In this document: piece after piece, positions 1-8,828 of the stretch
How positions within the stretch are numbered: position 1 is the stretch's first letter
Layout: each line of letters begins with the position of its first letter
Assembly: GCF_951805225.1 (NCBI RefSeq)
Contig: NZ_OX638201.1
Location: 4,030,001-4,094,000, forward strand
DNA: 64,000 nucleotides
Source of the DNA: an uncultured Flavobacterium sp.
Lineage (GTDB): Bacteria; Bacteroidota; Bacteroidia; Flavobacteriales; Flavobacteriaceae
Direction of reading: 5' to 3'
The notes under the pieces: model-generated
Told to the model about the DNA's origin: nothing
The model's database searches: none
What the model saw: the letters and a program-made list of their open reading frames with translations, nothing else
Program-made: the position numbers and the translations under genes

Positions 1-760
1 TGCTTGCTTTTGCAGCATTTACAATATCACAAGCTTCCTGATTAATAATCAATTCTTCAGAATCCATTTTGTGTTTAGATAAATCTTCAACCTCAACTGG
101 ATTAAAAGTTCCTAAACCAACGTGTAATGTTACTTCAGCAAAATTAACTCCTTTGATTTCTAATTTTTTCAAAAGGTGTTTTGAGAAGTGTAAACCAGCA
201 GTTGGTGCAGCTACAGCTCCTTCTTCTTTTGCATAAATAGTTTGGTATCTTTCAGCATCTTCTGCAGTTACTTCTCTATTGATGTATTTAGGAATTGGAG
301 TTTCTCCAAGTTCTGTCAATTTGTTTCTGAATTCTTCGTAAGAACCGTCATATAAAAAACGTAAAGTTCTACCACGAGAAGTTGTATTGTCAATTACCTC
401 AGCAACTAATGAATCGTCGTCACCAAAATAAAGTTTGTTTCCAATACGGATTTTTCTAGCCGGATCAACTAAAACGTCCCAAAGACGTTGCTCTGAATTT
501 AATTCTCTTAATAAGAAAACTTCAATTCTTGCTCCTGTTTTTTCTTTGTTTCCGTACAAACGTGCAGGGAAAACTTTAGTATTGTTAAGAATCAAAACGT
601 CTCCGTCATCAAAATAATTGATAACATCTTTAAACATTTTATGTTCTATAGTTTGTTTTTGACGATCGATTACCATTAAACGAGATTCGTCTCTATTTTC
701 TGCCGGGAATTCCGCTAAAAGTTCTTTCGGTAAATTAAACTGAAAATGTGATAATTTCAT
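1..760 (-). CDS. queA: tRNA preQ1(34) S-adenosylmethionine ribosyltransferase-isomerase QueA, C-terminus beyond the window
   Basis: QueA transfers and isomerises the ribosyl group of S-adenosylmethionine onto preQ1 at wobble position 34 of tRNAs, giving epoxyqueuosine in the cytoplasm. About 253 N-terminal residues are visible. They open with MKLSHFQFNLPKELLAEFPA and include the family stretches PARLYGNK, GRTLRF and the AAPTAGLHF block near residue 190. The family is usually about 340-350 residues, so the gene runs off the left edge of the window. The start at 760 is the only sensible ATG, and an exact TATATTTG promoter element lies upstream at 826-833. Identification is by recognised sequence. 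Confidence 0.93.
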   Translation of the reverse strand, partial: MKLSHFQFNLPKELLAEFPAENRDESRLMVIDRQKQTIEHKMFKDVINYFDDGDVLILNNTKVFPARLYGNKEKTGARIEVFLLRELNSEQRLWDVLVDPARKIRIGNKLYFGDDDSLVAEVIDNTTSRGRTLRFLYDGSYEEFRNKLTELGETPIPKYINREVTAEDAERYQTIYAKEEGAVAAPTAGLHFSKHLLKKLEIKGVNFAEVTLHVGLGTFNPVEVEDLSKHKMDSEELIINQEACDIVNAAKAS

Positions 761-825
761 TTGAGAAAGTTATGAGTTATAGATTTCAATCAGGATTATT
801 TGAATACCTGATTTTTAATCGTGTG

Positions 826-857
826 CAAATATACGACTGTGAGATAGGCGTTGTCAA
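826..857 (-). promoter_or_regulatory. Bacteroidetes-type promoter of queA
   Basis: On the minus strand an exact -7 element TATATTTG (positions 833 to 826) is preceded by TTG (857 to 855) after 21 bp. This matches the Bacteroidetes consensus TTG / TANNTTTG. It would start transcription about 60 nt before queA. Confidence 0.6.
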
Positions 858-926
858 GTGTTTTGATGTTTATTTTCAAAAGTCGTTGATTTAGTGGAGT
901 TTCGGCAACACAAAAAAGGCGTTTTT

Positions 927-1094
927 AAACCATATAAGATATATAAGTTCATTTAATTTGGATTCTTAAAAATTTAGAAGCGTTTTAATTTGGCTAAAGC
1001 CGAAAAAATATCAACAAAAAACCCCTAGTTAAAACTAGGGGCTATTTAAATTATGCTCATTTATTTAAATGAACTTATATATCTTATAAGATTT
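927..1094. repeat. Inverted-repeat element A (AAACCATATAAG family)
   Basis: The left arm at 927-956 and the right arm at 1065-1094 are reverse complements over 24 bp, after which the outer bases diverge. The 108-bp interior carries the aroA terminator. Related arms with a different central dinucleotide occur at 29341-29497 and 45507-45648. This element fills most of the 339-bp gap between queA and aroA. Confidence 0.8.
1016..1041 (-). terminator. Intrinsic terminator after aroA
   Basis: CCCCTAGTT (1022-1030) pairs perfectly with AACTAGGGG (1033-1041) around a 2-nt loop. Read on the minus strand, a run of six U (1021-1016) follows, as expected for a Rho-independent terminator ending the aroA operon. 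Confidence 0.85.
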
Positions 1095-1099
1095 AAAAC

Positions 1100-2323
1100 C
1101 TACAATTCAGAAATTTGGAAATTTAATTCTTTCAGGTCATTCCAGAAATCAGGGTATGATTTAGAAACTACTTCAGCATTTTCAACAATAATTGGCACTT
1201 TCAAAGCTAAAGGTGCGAATGCCATTGCCATGCGGTGATCGTTGTAAGTGGCAATTTTTACATTATGATTAATATTTTCTGATTCAACTAAAGTCAAACT
1301 ATCATTGGTAACAGAAATATTCGCTCCCAATTTTGTCAACTCAATTCTAAGCGCTTCCAGTCTATCTGTTTCTTTAATTTTTAAAGTATGAAGGCCTGTT
1401 AAATGGCAACCAATTCCTAAACCTAAACAAGTTACAACAATAGTTTGTGCAATGTCTGGTGTATTATTTAGCTCAAAGTTTACAGTTTCAAATTTAAAAT
1501 TTTCTTGTTTTACCAAAGTCATTTTATTGTCCTGGAAAGTAGTCTTCACTCCTAATTTTTCATAAAGTGAAACTAATTCTGAATCTCCTTGTAAACTATT
1601 TTCTTTATAACTGCTTAAAGTAATTGAAGCTGTATCTGCCAAAGCTACCAAACTAAAGAAGTAAGATGCTGAACTCCAATCTGATTCTACTACCATTTCT
1701 TTGGTTTCAACTTCAGATTTTGGATAAACTTTAATCACGTTTCCTTCAAAACTAGTTTGAATATTTAAATCGTTTAGCAAAGCCAAAGTCATTTTAATAT
1801 ATGGAATTGAAGTAATTTCTCCTTCTAATGTCAATTCTAAACCATTTTCTAATTTTGAAGCTACAAGTAAAAGTGCCGAAATATATTGACTGCTTACATT
1901 TGCTGCCAAAGTAACTTTTGAAGCGGTTACTTTTTTTCCTTTAATTCGAATTGGCGGATAACCTTCTTCTTTTTCATAAGAAATCTCAACTCCCAATTGT
2001 CCTAAAGCTTCCACTAGAATTTTTATCGGGCGTTCCTGCATTCTGCTTGAACCTGTCATCACCACTTCGCGACCTTCATTTACAGCAAAATATGCTGTCA
2101 AAAAACGCATTGCAGTTCCTGCGTGATGAATGTCTACAATTTCGTCATTTCCAATTAAGGCTTTTTGCATTACTTCGCTATCATCAGAATTTGAAGTATT
2201 TGCCAATGTAATATTTGGAAATAATGCTTTTAACAACAATAAACGATTTGTCTCGCTTTTTGATCCTGTTACTGCAATTTGTCCTTGTAAATTATGTTGA
2301 GTTGTCTGGAGTAGTAAATTCAT
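1100..2323 (-). CDS. aroA: 3-phosphoshikimate 1-carboxyvinyltransferase (EPSP synthase)
   Basis: AroA condenses shikimate-3-phosphate with phosphoenolpyruvate, the sixth step of the shikimate pathway. The 407-residue protein has the family motifs in order: the substrate-binding GSKSETNR near residues 20-27, HAGTAMRFL at 67-75 (usually NAGTAMRFL), DWSSASYF mid-protein, KETDRL, and YNDHRMAMAFA near the C-terminus. Length is normal for the family. It is the last gene of a minus-strand series (dtd, four DUF3857 genes, mazG-like, aroA) and is followed by a strong terminator. A gap of about 130 bp separates it from the mazG-like gene, so it may also have its own promoter. Confidence 0.95.
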   Translation of the reverse strand: MNLLLQTTQHNLQGQIAVTGSKSETNRLLLLKALFPNITLANTSNSDDSEVMQKALIGNDEIVDIHHAGTAMRFLTAYFAVNEGREVVMTGSSRMQERPIKILVEALGQLGVEISYEKEEGYPPIRIKGKKVTASKVTLAANVSSQYISALLLVASKLENGLELTLEGEITSIPYIKMTLALLNDLNIQTSFEGNVIKVYPKSEVETKEMVVESDWSSASYFFSLVALADTASITLSSYKENSLQGDSELVSLYEKLGVKTTFQDNKMTLVKQENFKFETVNFELNNTPDIAQTIVVTCLGLGIGCHLTGLHTLKIKETDRLEALRIELTKLGANISVTNDSLTLVESENINHNVKIATYNDHRMAMAFAPLALKVPIIVENAEVVSKSYPDFWNDLKELNFQISEL

Positions 2324-2456
2324 TTTTTAAATTGTAAATTGTATATTATGAATTAGGAATGATTAGAAACGTAATTCGCCTCGCAATTTACCACTCCACA
2401 CTCATAATTCAAAATTCAAAACTCATAATTCAAAGCTTATGAGCGATATTTCACAA

Positions 2457-2783
2457 TTATTTTAATTTATCGTTGTTTTTATGACGGTCTTTATCTCTAA
2501 CCGATTTCAAATCCATTTTTTTATCAAAAGCAGCTTGTAAATCAATTCCCGTTTGGTTGGCAAGACATAAAACCACAAAAACAACATCGGCTAATTCTTC
2601 TCCTAAATCTTTATTTTTATCACTTTCTTTTTCAGATTGTTCGCCATATCTGCGCGCAATAATTCTGGCAACTTCACCAACTTCTTCTGTAAGTTGCGCC
2701 ATATTTGTCAATTCGTTAAAATAGCGAACTCCGTGTTCTTTTATCCAGGTATCAACATCAAGTTGTGCATTTTTCAAATCCAT
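2457..2783 (-). CDS. MazG-like nucleotide pyrophosphohydrolase
   Basis: This is a 108-residue all-alpha pyrophosphohydrolase of the MazG/dUTPase superfamily, which removes pyrophosphate from (d)NTPs, often non-canonical ones. The metal-binding signature ExxE...ExxD is visible as E34-V-G-E37 and E63-L-A-D66. The C-terminus is short and basic (DKDRHKNNDK). It follows the fourth DUF3857 gene with a gap of only 2 bp, so the two are very probably co-transcribed. The real substrate cannot be told from sequence, and in vivo it may be a house-cleaning enzyme. Confidence 0.85.
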   Translation of the reverse strand: MDLKNAQLDVDTWIKEHGVRYFNELTNMAQLTEEVGEVARIIARRYGEQSEKESDKNKDLGEELADVVFVVLCLANQTGIDLQAAFDKKMDLKSVRDKDRHKNNDKLK

Positions 2784-2785
2784 GA

Positions 2786-4783
2786 TTAAATTTTTTTAAG
2801 AATAATTTTTTCGTTCTGACTCGCAATCATTTTCTGAAAGAGATCTTTTAATCCCTGATATGCGTCAGGCGCAAAAATACTACTGTTAATTTCTTTTGTG
2901 CTCAAAATTTGAATTTTATTTCCATCACTTGAAGTGTTTAATGAAAATACGATTTCTTTATCTCCTAAAGTAACACGAACGGGAGCAGGTAAAGACTCTA
3001 CCATATATCCTTCAGGAATTTCTAAATTTATAGCAAATCTTTCCATTGTAAGATAGCCAAAATAAATAGCCATTTGTCTATTTTCCTGTTTAAAAGGATT
3101 CTTGCTTCTAGTAAAAAACAATAACGGATTGATAAAAATTTTATCTTTTATAATATCCGATTGATTCTCTGACGTAAAGGCAAAAGTCTCTAACACCGGA
3201 CCTGCTAAATTTGTCTTTTTATTCTCAACGGTATAATTTGAAATCTTTAAGCTTCCTAATTCTTCTTCAAACTTTTCAAGATAGCTTTCTTCGTTCTTGT
3301 CTGCATTTCGAACTCTAAAATTATAAGCATCATAATCTGTTCTTTGAATTCTGACTTTCCCTTCCATTTTTCCCTTGGCATCCATCTTAACCATCAAACT
3401 TGATATTTCGCGAGATTGAGTAACGGGATCTAAATTAATTTCTTGGGAAGTACCATCTTTCTTAATTAATCGCCCTTTCCAATTTAAAACATTTAATGGC
3501 AAAATATTAGGCGCAGTAAATTTATGAGTTGCATCCAGAAGTATTTGTTTTCCGTCGATTTCGGCAGCGGCAATTACATAATTAAATCCGGTACGTGTTG
3601 GATAAACCGGAACTCCGTTTTCGATTGTACTAACCAAAACTGGATTTGCATCTATGCCGGCTATTTTAAGCATATCAATCAAGATGAAATTAATTTCGGC
3701 AACATTTCCTGTCTGATCTTTATAGGCTTTTACAACACCTTTATCAGTATAACATCCTCTGGTTTCGTCCCAATTCATTTTATTCTGAACAAACTTGAAG
3801 ATGATATCTAATCTTTCGCTTGGCGCTTCAACATTTGCCAATAATCGCTTTACATCTTCCAGCAAAAAACTTCTTTCATTAAGTTCTTTTCCGAAATTTT
3901 CATCTTTAAAAATTGTTGTCGCTACGCCTTCCCAAGTAACCGTGTAATCTTTATCCGGTTGATCGACATATCTAATTCTTTCTAATTCATGCTGAATCGA
4001 TCCTCTGTAATTAATAGGATTGTTTACATAAGGTTCTTCTGTAAGCGCCGGAATATCTTTTCCTGAAAAAATCGAATTAATTTGTCTGTACGAAAGTCTA
4101 GCGGTTTGATTATGTTCGTTTTCAAAACTCTGACCACCATTAATCAATTTAGAATCAGTAACTATTGGAAGTCTGCCTATCAAAATTGGTTTATAAATAT
4201 ACATCTCCGGAATTTCGGTTTTATACTCAAAATAATTTAACGGAACATCATACTGAATTTGAAAATCCGGAAGCTTAACAATGTTTTCGGATCTAAGAAC
4301 ATATTTGTATTCTATTATCGAGCCTTCTTTTACATTTGGCAACGTTATTATTTTTTCGCTCCAGTATTTATTTATATTTTTTGTAAAACTCCCTTGATTG
4401 TCAAGTTTCGTTTTTACAATTTTTCCGTTTTCCAGATTATACGTTACGGCATCTGAAAAGTCAACTCTGTCTTCGTTTAAATTTTCATATCCAATGTAGA
4501 AACGTGCTTTTTGATTGGCCCAATATAATCCTTCTTTTTTATAAATTTTGATCTTAAATTCATAAACGTTATTTACTGAGAACCCTCTGTCTTTATTATA
4601 AGTTAAAAACGTTTTTCCTTTTTTGAATAAAATTGCTGCGGGAGCGGTAGTGTCTTTTGGATGTACTTTTTCCTGTAATTCAGCAATAGTAACTTTTCCT
4701 AATTCCTGATTTTGTGCATTTATTTTGGAAACACTTAAAATTGAAAATAAAAAAACGATTACTATACTACTTTGGAATTTCAT
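2786..4783 (-). CDS. DUF3857 / degenerate transglutaminase-like protein, paralogue 1
   Basis: This exported protein has 665 residues, with a signal peptide ending in INAQ (about residue 24), an N-terminal DUF3857-type beta domain, and a transglutaminase-like fold around residues 310-430. In active members the Cys lies in a GDC motif. Here the equivalent segment is TGNVAEIN, so Cys is replaced by Val361. The His position reads NYVIAA (Tyr402). Only the Asp of LLDAT (D417) remains. A conserved Cys (C344) sits about 17 residues before the lost nucleophile. It is separated by 1 bp from the next paralogue. It is probably a non-enzymatic periplasmic or surface protein of unknown role. Confidence 0.85.
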   Translation of the reverse strand: MKFQSSIVIVFLFSILSVSKINAQNQELGKVTIAELQEKVHPKDTTAPAAILFKKGKTFLTYNKDRGFSVNNVYEFKIKIYKKEGLYWANQKARFYIGYENLNEDRVDFSDAVTYNLENGKIVKTKLDNQGSFTKNINKYWSEKIITLPNVKEGSIIEYKYVLRSENIVKLPDFQIQYDVPLNYFEYKTEIPEMYIYKPILIGRLPIVTDSKLINGGQSFENEHNQTARLSYRQINSIFSGKDIPALTEEPYVNNPINYRGSIQHELERIRYVDQPDKDYTVTWEGVATTIFKDENFGKELNERSFLLEDVKRLLANVEAPSERLDIIFKFVQNKMNWDETRGCYTDKGVVKAYKDQTGNVAEINFILIDMLKIAGIDANPVLVSTIENGVPVYPTRTGFNYVIAAAEIDGKQILLDATHKFTAPNILPLNVLNWKGRLIKKDGTSQEINLDPVTQSREISSLMVKMDAKGKMEGKVRIQRTDYDAYNFRVRNADKNEESYLEKFEEELGSLKISNYTVENKKTNLAGPVLETFAFTSENQSDIIKDKIFINPLLFFTRSKNPFKQENRQMAIYFGYLTMERFAINLEIPEGYMVESLPAPVRVTLGDKEIVFSLNTSSDGNKIQILSTKEINSSIFAPDAYQGLKDLFQKMIASQNEKIILKKI

Positions 4784-4784
4784 G

Positions 4785-6800
4785 TTATATTCTTTTTAAA
4801 ACGATCTTTTCTGTTTCTTTTGCAATCATTCCTTGGTAATATTCTTTTAACATCTCATATTTTTCAGCAGAAATAATTGCTTCATTTATTTGATGTGCAA
4901 TACTTAATTGTAGCACATTCGCATTAGCAGCAATATTAAACTTAAAACTCCCCAAATTATCTTCCATGTTAATGACTGCTGAAACAGGTAAAGTTTCAAC
5001 AACAAAACCTTCAGGAATTTGAATTGTAATTTTATATTTATCTAAAAATGGATAACTAAAATCAACCGGATATTCTCGAACTTCCTGCTTGAATGGGTTT
5101 TTATCTTCCGTAAAAAACAACATTGGACTTACATAAATTTTACCTCCAATTACTTCGCATAAATTATTTCCTGAAAACGAATAACTCTCTATAGTTGGCA
5201 ACAAAATATCTTTTTCGTTTGTTCTGGAATACTCGCTAATTTCAATTTTACCATGTTGATTTTCGAGTTTTTCAAGATAATCTTCTTCTTTTACACCAAC
5301 AATATTATCTCTGGTTATCATTGCATTATAATCCGTGCATTGTCTTCTGGTCTTTCCTGTAACTTTACCTTCAGCATCAATACTATAATTCATAAAAACA
5401 GTATCCTCTGATGTTTTGGCTGGCATTAAATTAATTTCTTCAGATGTTCCGTCTTTTCTAATCAATCTTCCTGACCAGTTTAAAACTCTTAAAGGCAAGA
5501 TATTTGGTGCCGAAAATTTTTCAGTAGCATCGATTAAGACATTTCCATTTGGTGTTTCAACCGCTGCAATTACATAATTAAAAGCTGTTCTGTTAGGAAA
5601 TAAAGCAATTCCGTTTGAACGTGTACTTACCAAAACCGGATTTGCTGTTAAACCAGAATAACGCAACATAGCAGTTAGCATTAAATTGATATCTGCACTA
5701 TTTCCTGTTTTTTCTTTATATGCTTTTTTAACTCCACTATCACAACTGTAACTCATGTAGCCGTTCCATTTTACATTGGCTTTTACATAATTTAAAATAA
5801 CGGCAATCTTTTCTTCAGTAGTGTTTTTTCCTGCAAGAAGTATTTTAAGATCATCTTCAAAATATCCTGTTTTGTTCAATTCAGGCCCAAAATCTTCGTA
5901 TTCGTAGATTGTTTTTGTAACCGAACTCCAATCAGTTGAAAAATTCTTCAAAGCTGAATTTGGAAATTTAATCGAAGACAATTCATATTGAATACTTGAA
6001 ACGTAATTATCAATGTTATTTACAAAAGCTTCTTCTTTCATTGCTGGAAAGTCTATCGCTTTGTACGTTGTTTGAGTCTCTATGTAATCTATTTTATCTG
6101 TCGAAAATGTAGTTTCTGCAACACGGCCATCTGATCTTTCCTTGCTCGTTAAGATTACTGACTTAGGCTTTTTTTCTGTTACACTTTTAGGAAAGATATA
6201 TCCTTTTTGTCTTAAATTAAAATCATAATACTCAGGAATAAAAGTCGAAAACTCAGAATAATTCACAGGAATAGAAGTTTGAAAATCCCATTCTCTAATA
6301 ATACTAGGTCGCGGACATTTAATCGTATATCTAAATTCTATAACAGATCCTTCTTTGACATTGGGCATTGTAATCTTTTTTTGCCCTCTGTATTTATTTA
6401 GAACTTCATCAAATGTTCCATCGCTTTTAAGTTTTGTTTTTTCAATTTTTCCATTTACTAAATTATAAGTTACAGCATCATTAAAAAATACACGCTCTTT
6501 TAAATCATAGTAGTTATAATACCAAACTTTTTGTGTAGCCCAATCATAACCCTCTTTTTTATAGATTTTAATTCTTGTTTCAACATCTGTCAGAGCAACA
6601 AATCCTTCACTAGGATCATATTCAATTCTTACTTTGCCTTTTCTATACAATATTGCAGCAACCGCAGAAGAATCTTTTGGATGCACTTTTTGTTCTAATT
6701 CGGCAATTGAAACTTTCCCTAATTCATAATTTTGCGCATTGCTTTTTGAAACACTAAAAATAAAAAATAAAAAAATTGCTATTCTAATTTGGGCTTTCAT
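4785..6800 (-). CDS. DUF3857 / degenerate transglutaminase-like protein, paralogue 2
   Basis: This is the second of three close tandem paralogues, 671 residues long with a signal peptide (SNAQ at about 21-24). It is strongly similar to the 673-residue neighbour throughout, for example VSIAELEQKVHPKDSSAVAA near residue 30. At the transglutaminase active site it reads TGNSADIN, with Ser368 in place of Cys, and NYVIAAV with Tyr409 in place of His. The Asp of LIDAT (D424) is kept. A Ser nucleophile without the His partner would not be expected to be an active transglutaminase. Spacing of 1 bp on both sides shows a single transcript. Confidence 0.85.
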   Translation of the reverse strand: MKAQIRIAIFLFFIFSVSKSNAQNYELGKVSIAELEQKVHPKDSSAVAAILYRKGKVRIEYDPSEGFVALTDVETRIKIYKKEGYDWATQKVWYYNYYDLKERVFFNDAVTYNLVNGKIEKTKLKSDGTFDEVLNKYRGQKKITMPNVKEGSVIEFRYTIKCPRPSIIREWDFQTSIPVNYSEFSTFIPEYYDFNLRQKGYIFPKSVTEKKPKSVILTSKERSDGRVAETTFSTDKIDYIETQTTYKAIDFPAMKEEAFVNNIDNYVSSIQYELSSIKFPNSALKNFSTDWSSVTKTIYEYEDFGPELNKTGYFEDDLKILLAGKNTTEEKIAVILNYVKANVKWNGYMSYSCDSGVKKAYKEKTGNSADINLMLTAMLRYSGLTANPVLVSTRSNGIALFPNRTAFNYVIAAVETPNGNVLIDATEKFSAPNILPLRVLNWSGRLIRKDGTSEEINLMPAKTSEDTVFMNYSIDAEGKVTGKTRRQCTDYNAMITRDNIVGVKEEDYLEKLENQHGKIEISEYSRTNEKDILLPTIESYSFSGNNLCEVIGGKIYVSPMLFFTEDKNPFKQEVREYPVDFSYPFLDKYKITIQIPEGFVVETLPVSAVINMEDNLGSFKFNIAANANVLQLSIAHQINEAIISAEKYEMLKEYYQGMIAKETEKIVLKRI

Positions 6801-6801
6801 G

Positions 6802-8823
6802 TTATATTCTCTTTAAAACAATTTTATCTGTTTCTTTAGCGATCATTCCTTTGTAGTACTCTTTTAGCATTTCATATTGTTCAACAGAAACAATTGCCTC
6901 ATTAATTTGATGCTGAATACTTATTTGCAATACATTTCCGTTAGCCATAATATTAAATTTAAAGCTTCCTAAATTATCCTGCATGTTATAAACAACTGGT
7001 TGTGGCAATACTTCTGTAGTAAAGCCTTCAGGAATTTTTAATGAAATATTGTATTTGTCAACAAATGGAAATCCAAAATCTACCGGATATTCTCTAATAT
7101 CTTGTTTAAAAGGGTTTCTATCATTGGCAAAAAACAACATCGGACGAACATAGATTTTCCCTCCAATTACTTCAGTTAAATTATTACCTGTAAAAGAATA
7201 ACTCTCAATTGTTGGCAATAAAATATCTTTTTCATTTGTTCGGGAATAATCACTTATTTCTATTTTTTCATTACTATTCTCCAGTTTTTCTAAATATTCT
7301 TCCTCTTTTACGGCATCAATATTACCTCTGGTTATCATTGCATTGTAGTCTGTACATTGTCTTCTAACCTTACCTGTAACTTTTCCTTCAGCATCAAGAC
7401 TATAAGTCATAAAAACAGTATCAGCCGAAGCTTTCTTAGGCATCAAATCAACTTGTTCAGAAGTTCCGTCTTTACGAATTAATCTTCCGTACCAGTTTAA
7501 TACTTCAAAAGGTAAAATATTTGGTGCTGAAAATTTATTAGATGCATCTAATAAAATATTTCCGTTTGGAGTTTCGACTGCAGCAATTACATAATTAAAA
7601 GCTGTTCTATTTGGAAAAATTGCAATTCCGTTAGAACGAGTACTTACCAAAACCGGATTTGCCGTCAAACCTGCATAACGCAACATTGCTGTTAGCATTA
7701 AATTTATATCAGCAATATTCCCTGTTTTTTCTTTATAAGCTTTTTTAACACCGTTATCACAGCTATAACCTAGATAATCATTCCATTTTACACTAGATTT
7801 TACATAGTTTAAAATAGCCAGTATTTTTTCGTCACTAGTATTTTTATCTGCTAATACTTTTTTCAAGTCTTCTTCAAAATAACCAGTTTTGTTTAATTCA
7901 GGACCAAAATCATCATAATCATAAATTGTTTTTACAACTGAATTCCAATCTGTCGAAAATGATTTTGTTGGACTATTAGGCCAATTTATCATCGCTAATT
8001 CATGTTGAACACTTGAAGTATAATTATCAATATTATTCACAAAATCCTCATCTTTCATAGCTGGAAAATCAACTGCTGTATAAGTTGTTTGATTTTCTAA
8101 ATAATCGAACTTTTCAGTAGACACATCTGTTCTTACAGCAGTAAATCCGCTGCCGCCAGATCTTTCTTTAACCGTAAAAAGAATCGATTTACTCTTTCTT
8201 TCTGCAGTAACTTTAGGATAAACATATCCTTTTTGTTTCGAATTAAAAACATAATATTCTGGAATATAAGTTTTAAATTCAGAATAATTTACAGGAATAC
8301 TAGTCTGAAAATCCCACTCACGAATCGATCCGTCACGAGGACTTCTGATAACGTAACTAAATTCTATAACTGAACCTTCTTTAACATTAGGCATTGTTAT
8401 TTTTTTTCTTCCTCTATATTTACTAACAACTTCATTAAAAATTCCGTTACTCGCGAGTTTTGTCTTTTCAATTTTGCCATTTACTAAATTATAAGTAACA
8501 GCATCATTAAAATCAACTTTCTCCTTAGAACCATCAGTGTTATAGTATAAAACACTTTGGTTTGCCCAATTATAACCTTCTTTTTTATAAATTTTAATTC
8601 TGGTTTCTACTTCAGTCAAACTGATAAAACCATCATTTTGATCGTATTCGATTTTAGATTTCCCTCTTTTATACAATATTGCAGCAACCGCAGACGAATC
8701 TTTAGGGTGCACTTTTTGCTCCAATTCGGCGATGGATACTTTTCCTAATTTAAATTCTTGCGCAGTTACGTTTGAGACAAACAATAAAAGAATTGAAAGA
8801 CTAAAAAGTTTAATAAATTTCAT
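6802..8823 (-). CDS. DUF3857 / degenerate transglutaminase-like protein, paralogue 3
   Basis: This 673-residue exported protein (signal peptide ending NVTAQ, about residue 22) is the nearest relative of the downstream 671-residue gene. They share long blocks such as KITMPNVKEGSVIEF and REWDFQTSIPVNYSEF. The catalytic Cys is replaced by Ile370 (TGNIADIN) and the His by Tyr411 (NYVIAAV). The Asp (D426, LLDAS) is retained. It begins 5 bp after the active-looking 635-residue member. The three degenerate copies each carry a different residue at the Cys position, which shows relaxed constraint there while the fold is maintained. Confidence 0.85.
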   Translation of the reverse strand: MKFIKLFSLSILLLFVSNVTAQEFKLGKVSIAELEQKVHPKDSSAVAAILYKRGKSKIEYDQNDGFISLTEVETRIKIYKKEGYNWANQSVLYYNTDGSKEKVDFNDAVTYNLVNGKIEKTKLASNGIFNEVVSKYRGRKKITMPNVKEGSVIEFSYVIRSPRDGSIREWDFQTSIPVNYSEFKTYIPEYYVFNSKQKGYVYPKVTAERKSKSILFTVKERSGGSGFTAVRTDVSTEKFDYLENQTTYTAVDFPAMKDEDFVNNIDNYTSSVQHELAMINWPNSPTKSFSTDWNSVVKTIYDYDDFGPELNKTGYFEEDLKKVLADKNTSDEKILAILNYVKSSVKWNDYLGYSCDNGVKKAYKEKTGNIADINLMLTAMLRYAGLTANPVLVSTRSNGIAIFPNRTAFNYVIAAVETPNGNILLDASNKFSAPNILPFEVLNWYGRLIRKDGTSEQVDLMPKKASADTVFMTYSLDAEGKVTGKVRRQCTDYNAMITRGNIDAVKEEEYLEKLENSNEKIEISDYSRTNEKDILLPTIESYSFTGNNLTEVIGGKIYVRPMLFFANDRNPFKQDIREYPVDFGFPFVDKYNISLKIPEGFTTEVLPQPVVYNMQDNLGSFKFNIMANGNVLQISIQHQINEAIVSVEQYEMLKEYYKGMIAKETDKIVLKRI

Positions 8824-8828
8824 TTTGA

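Noticed and set aside
1053..1238. 61-codon frame over repeat element A and the end of aroA
   Set aside because: It is formed by the repeat arm and antisense aroA sequence.
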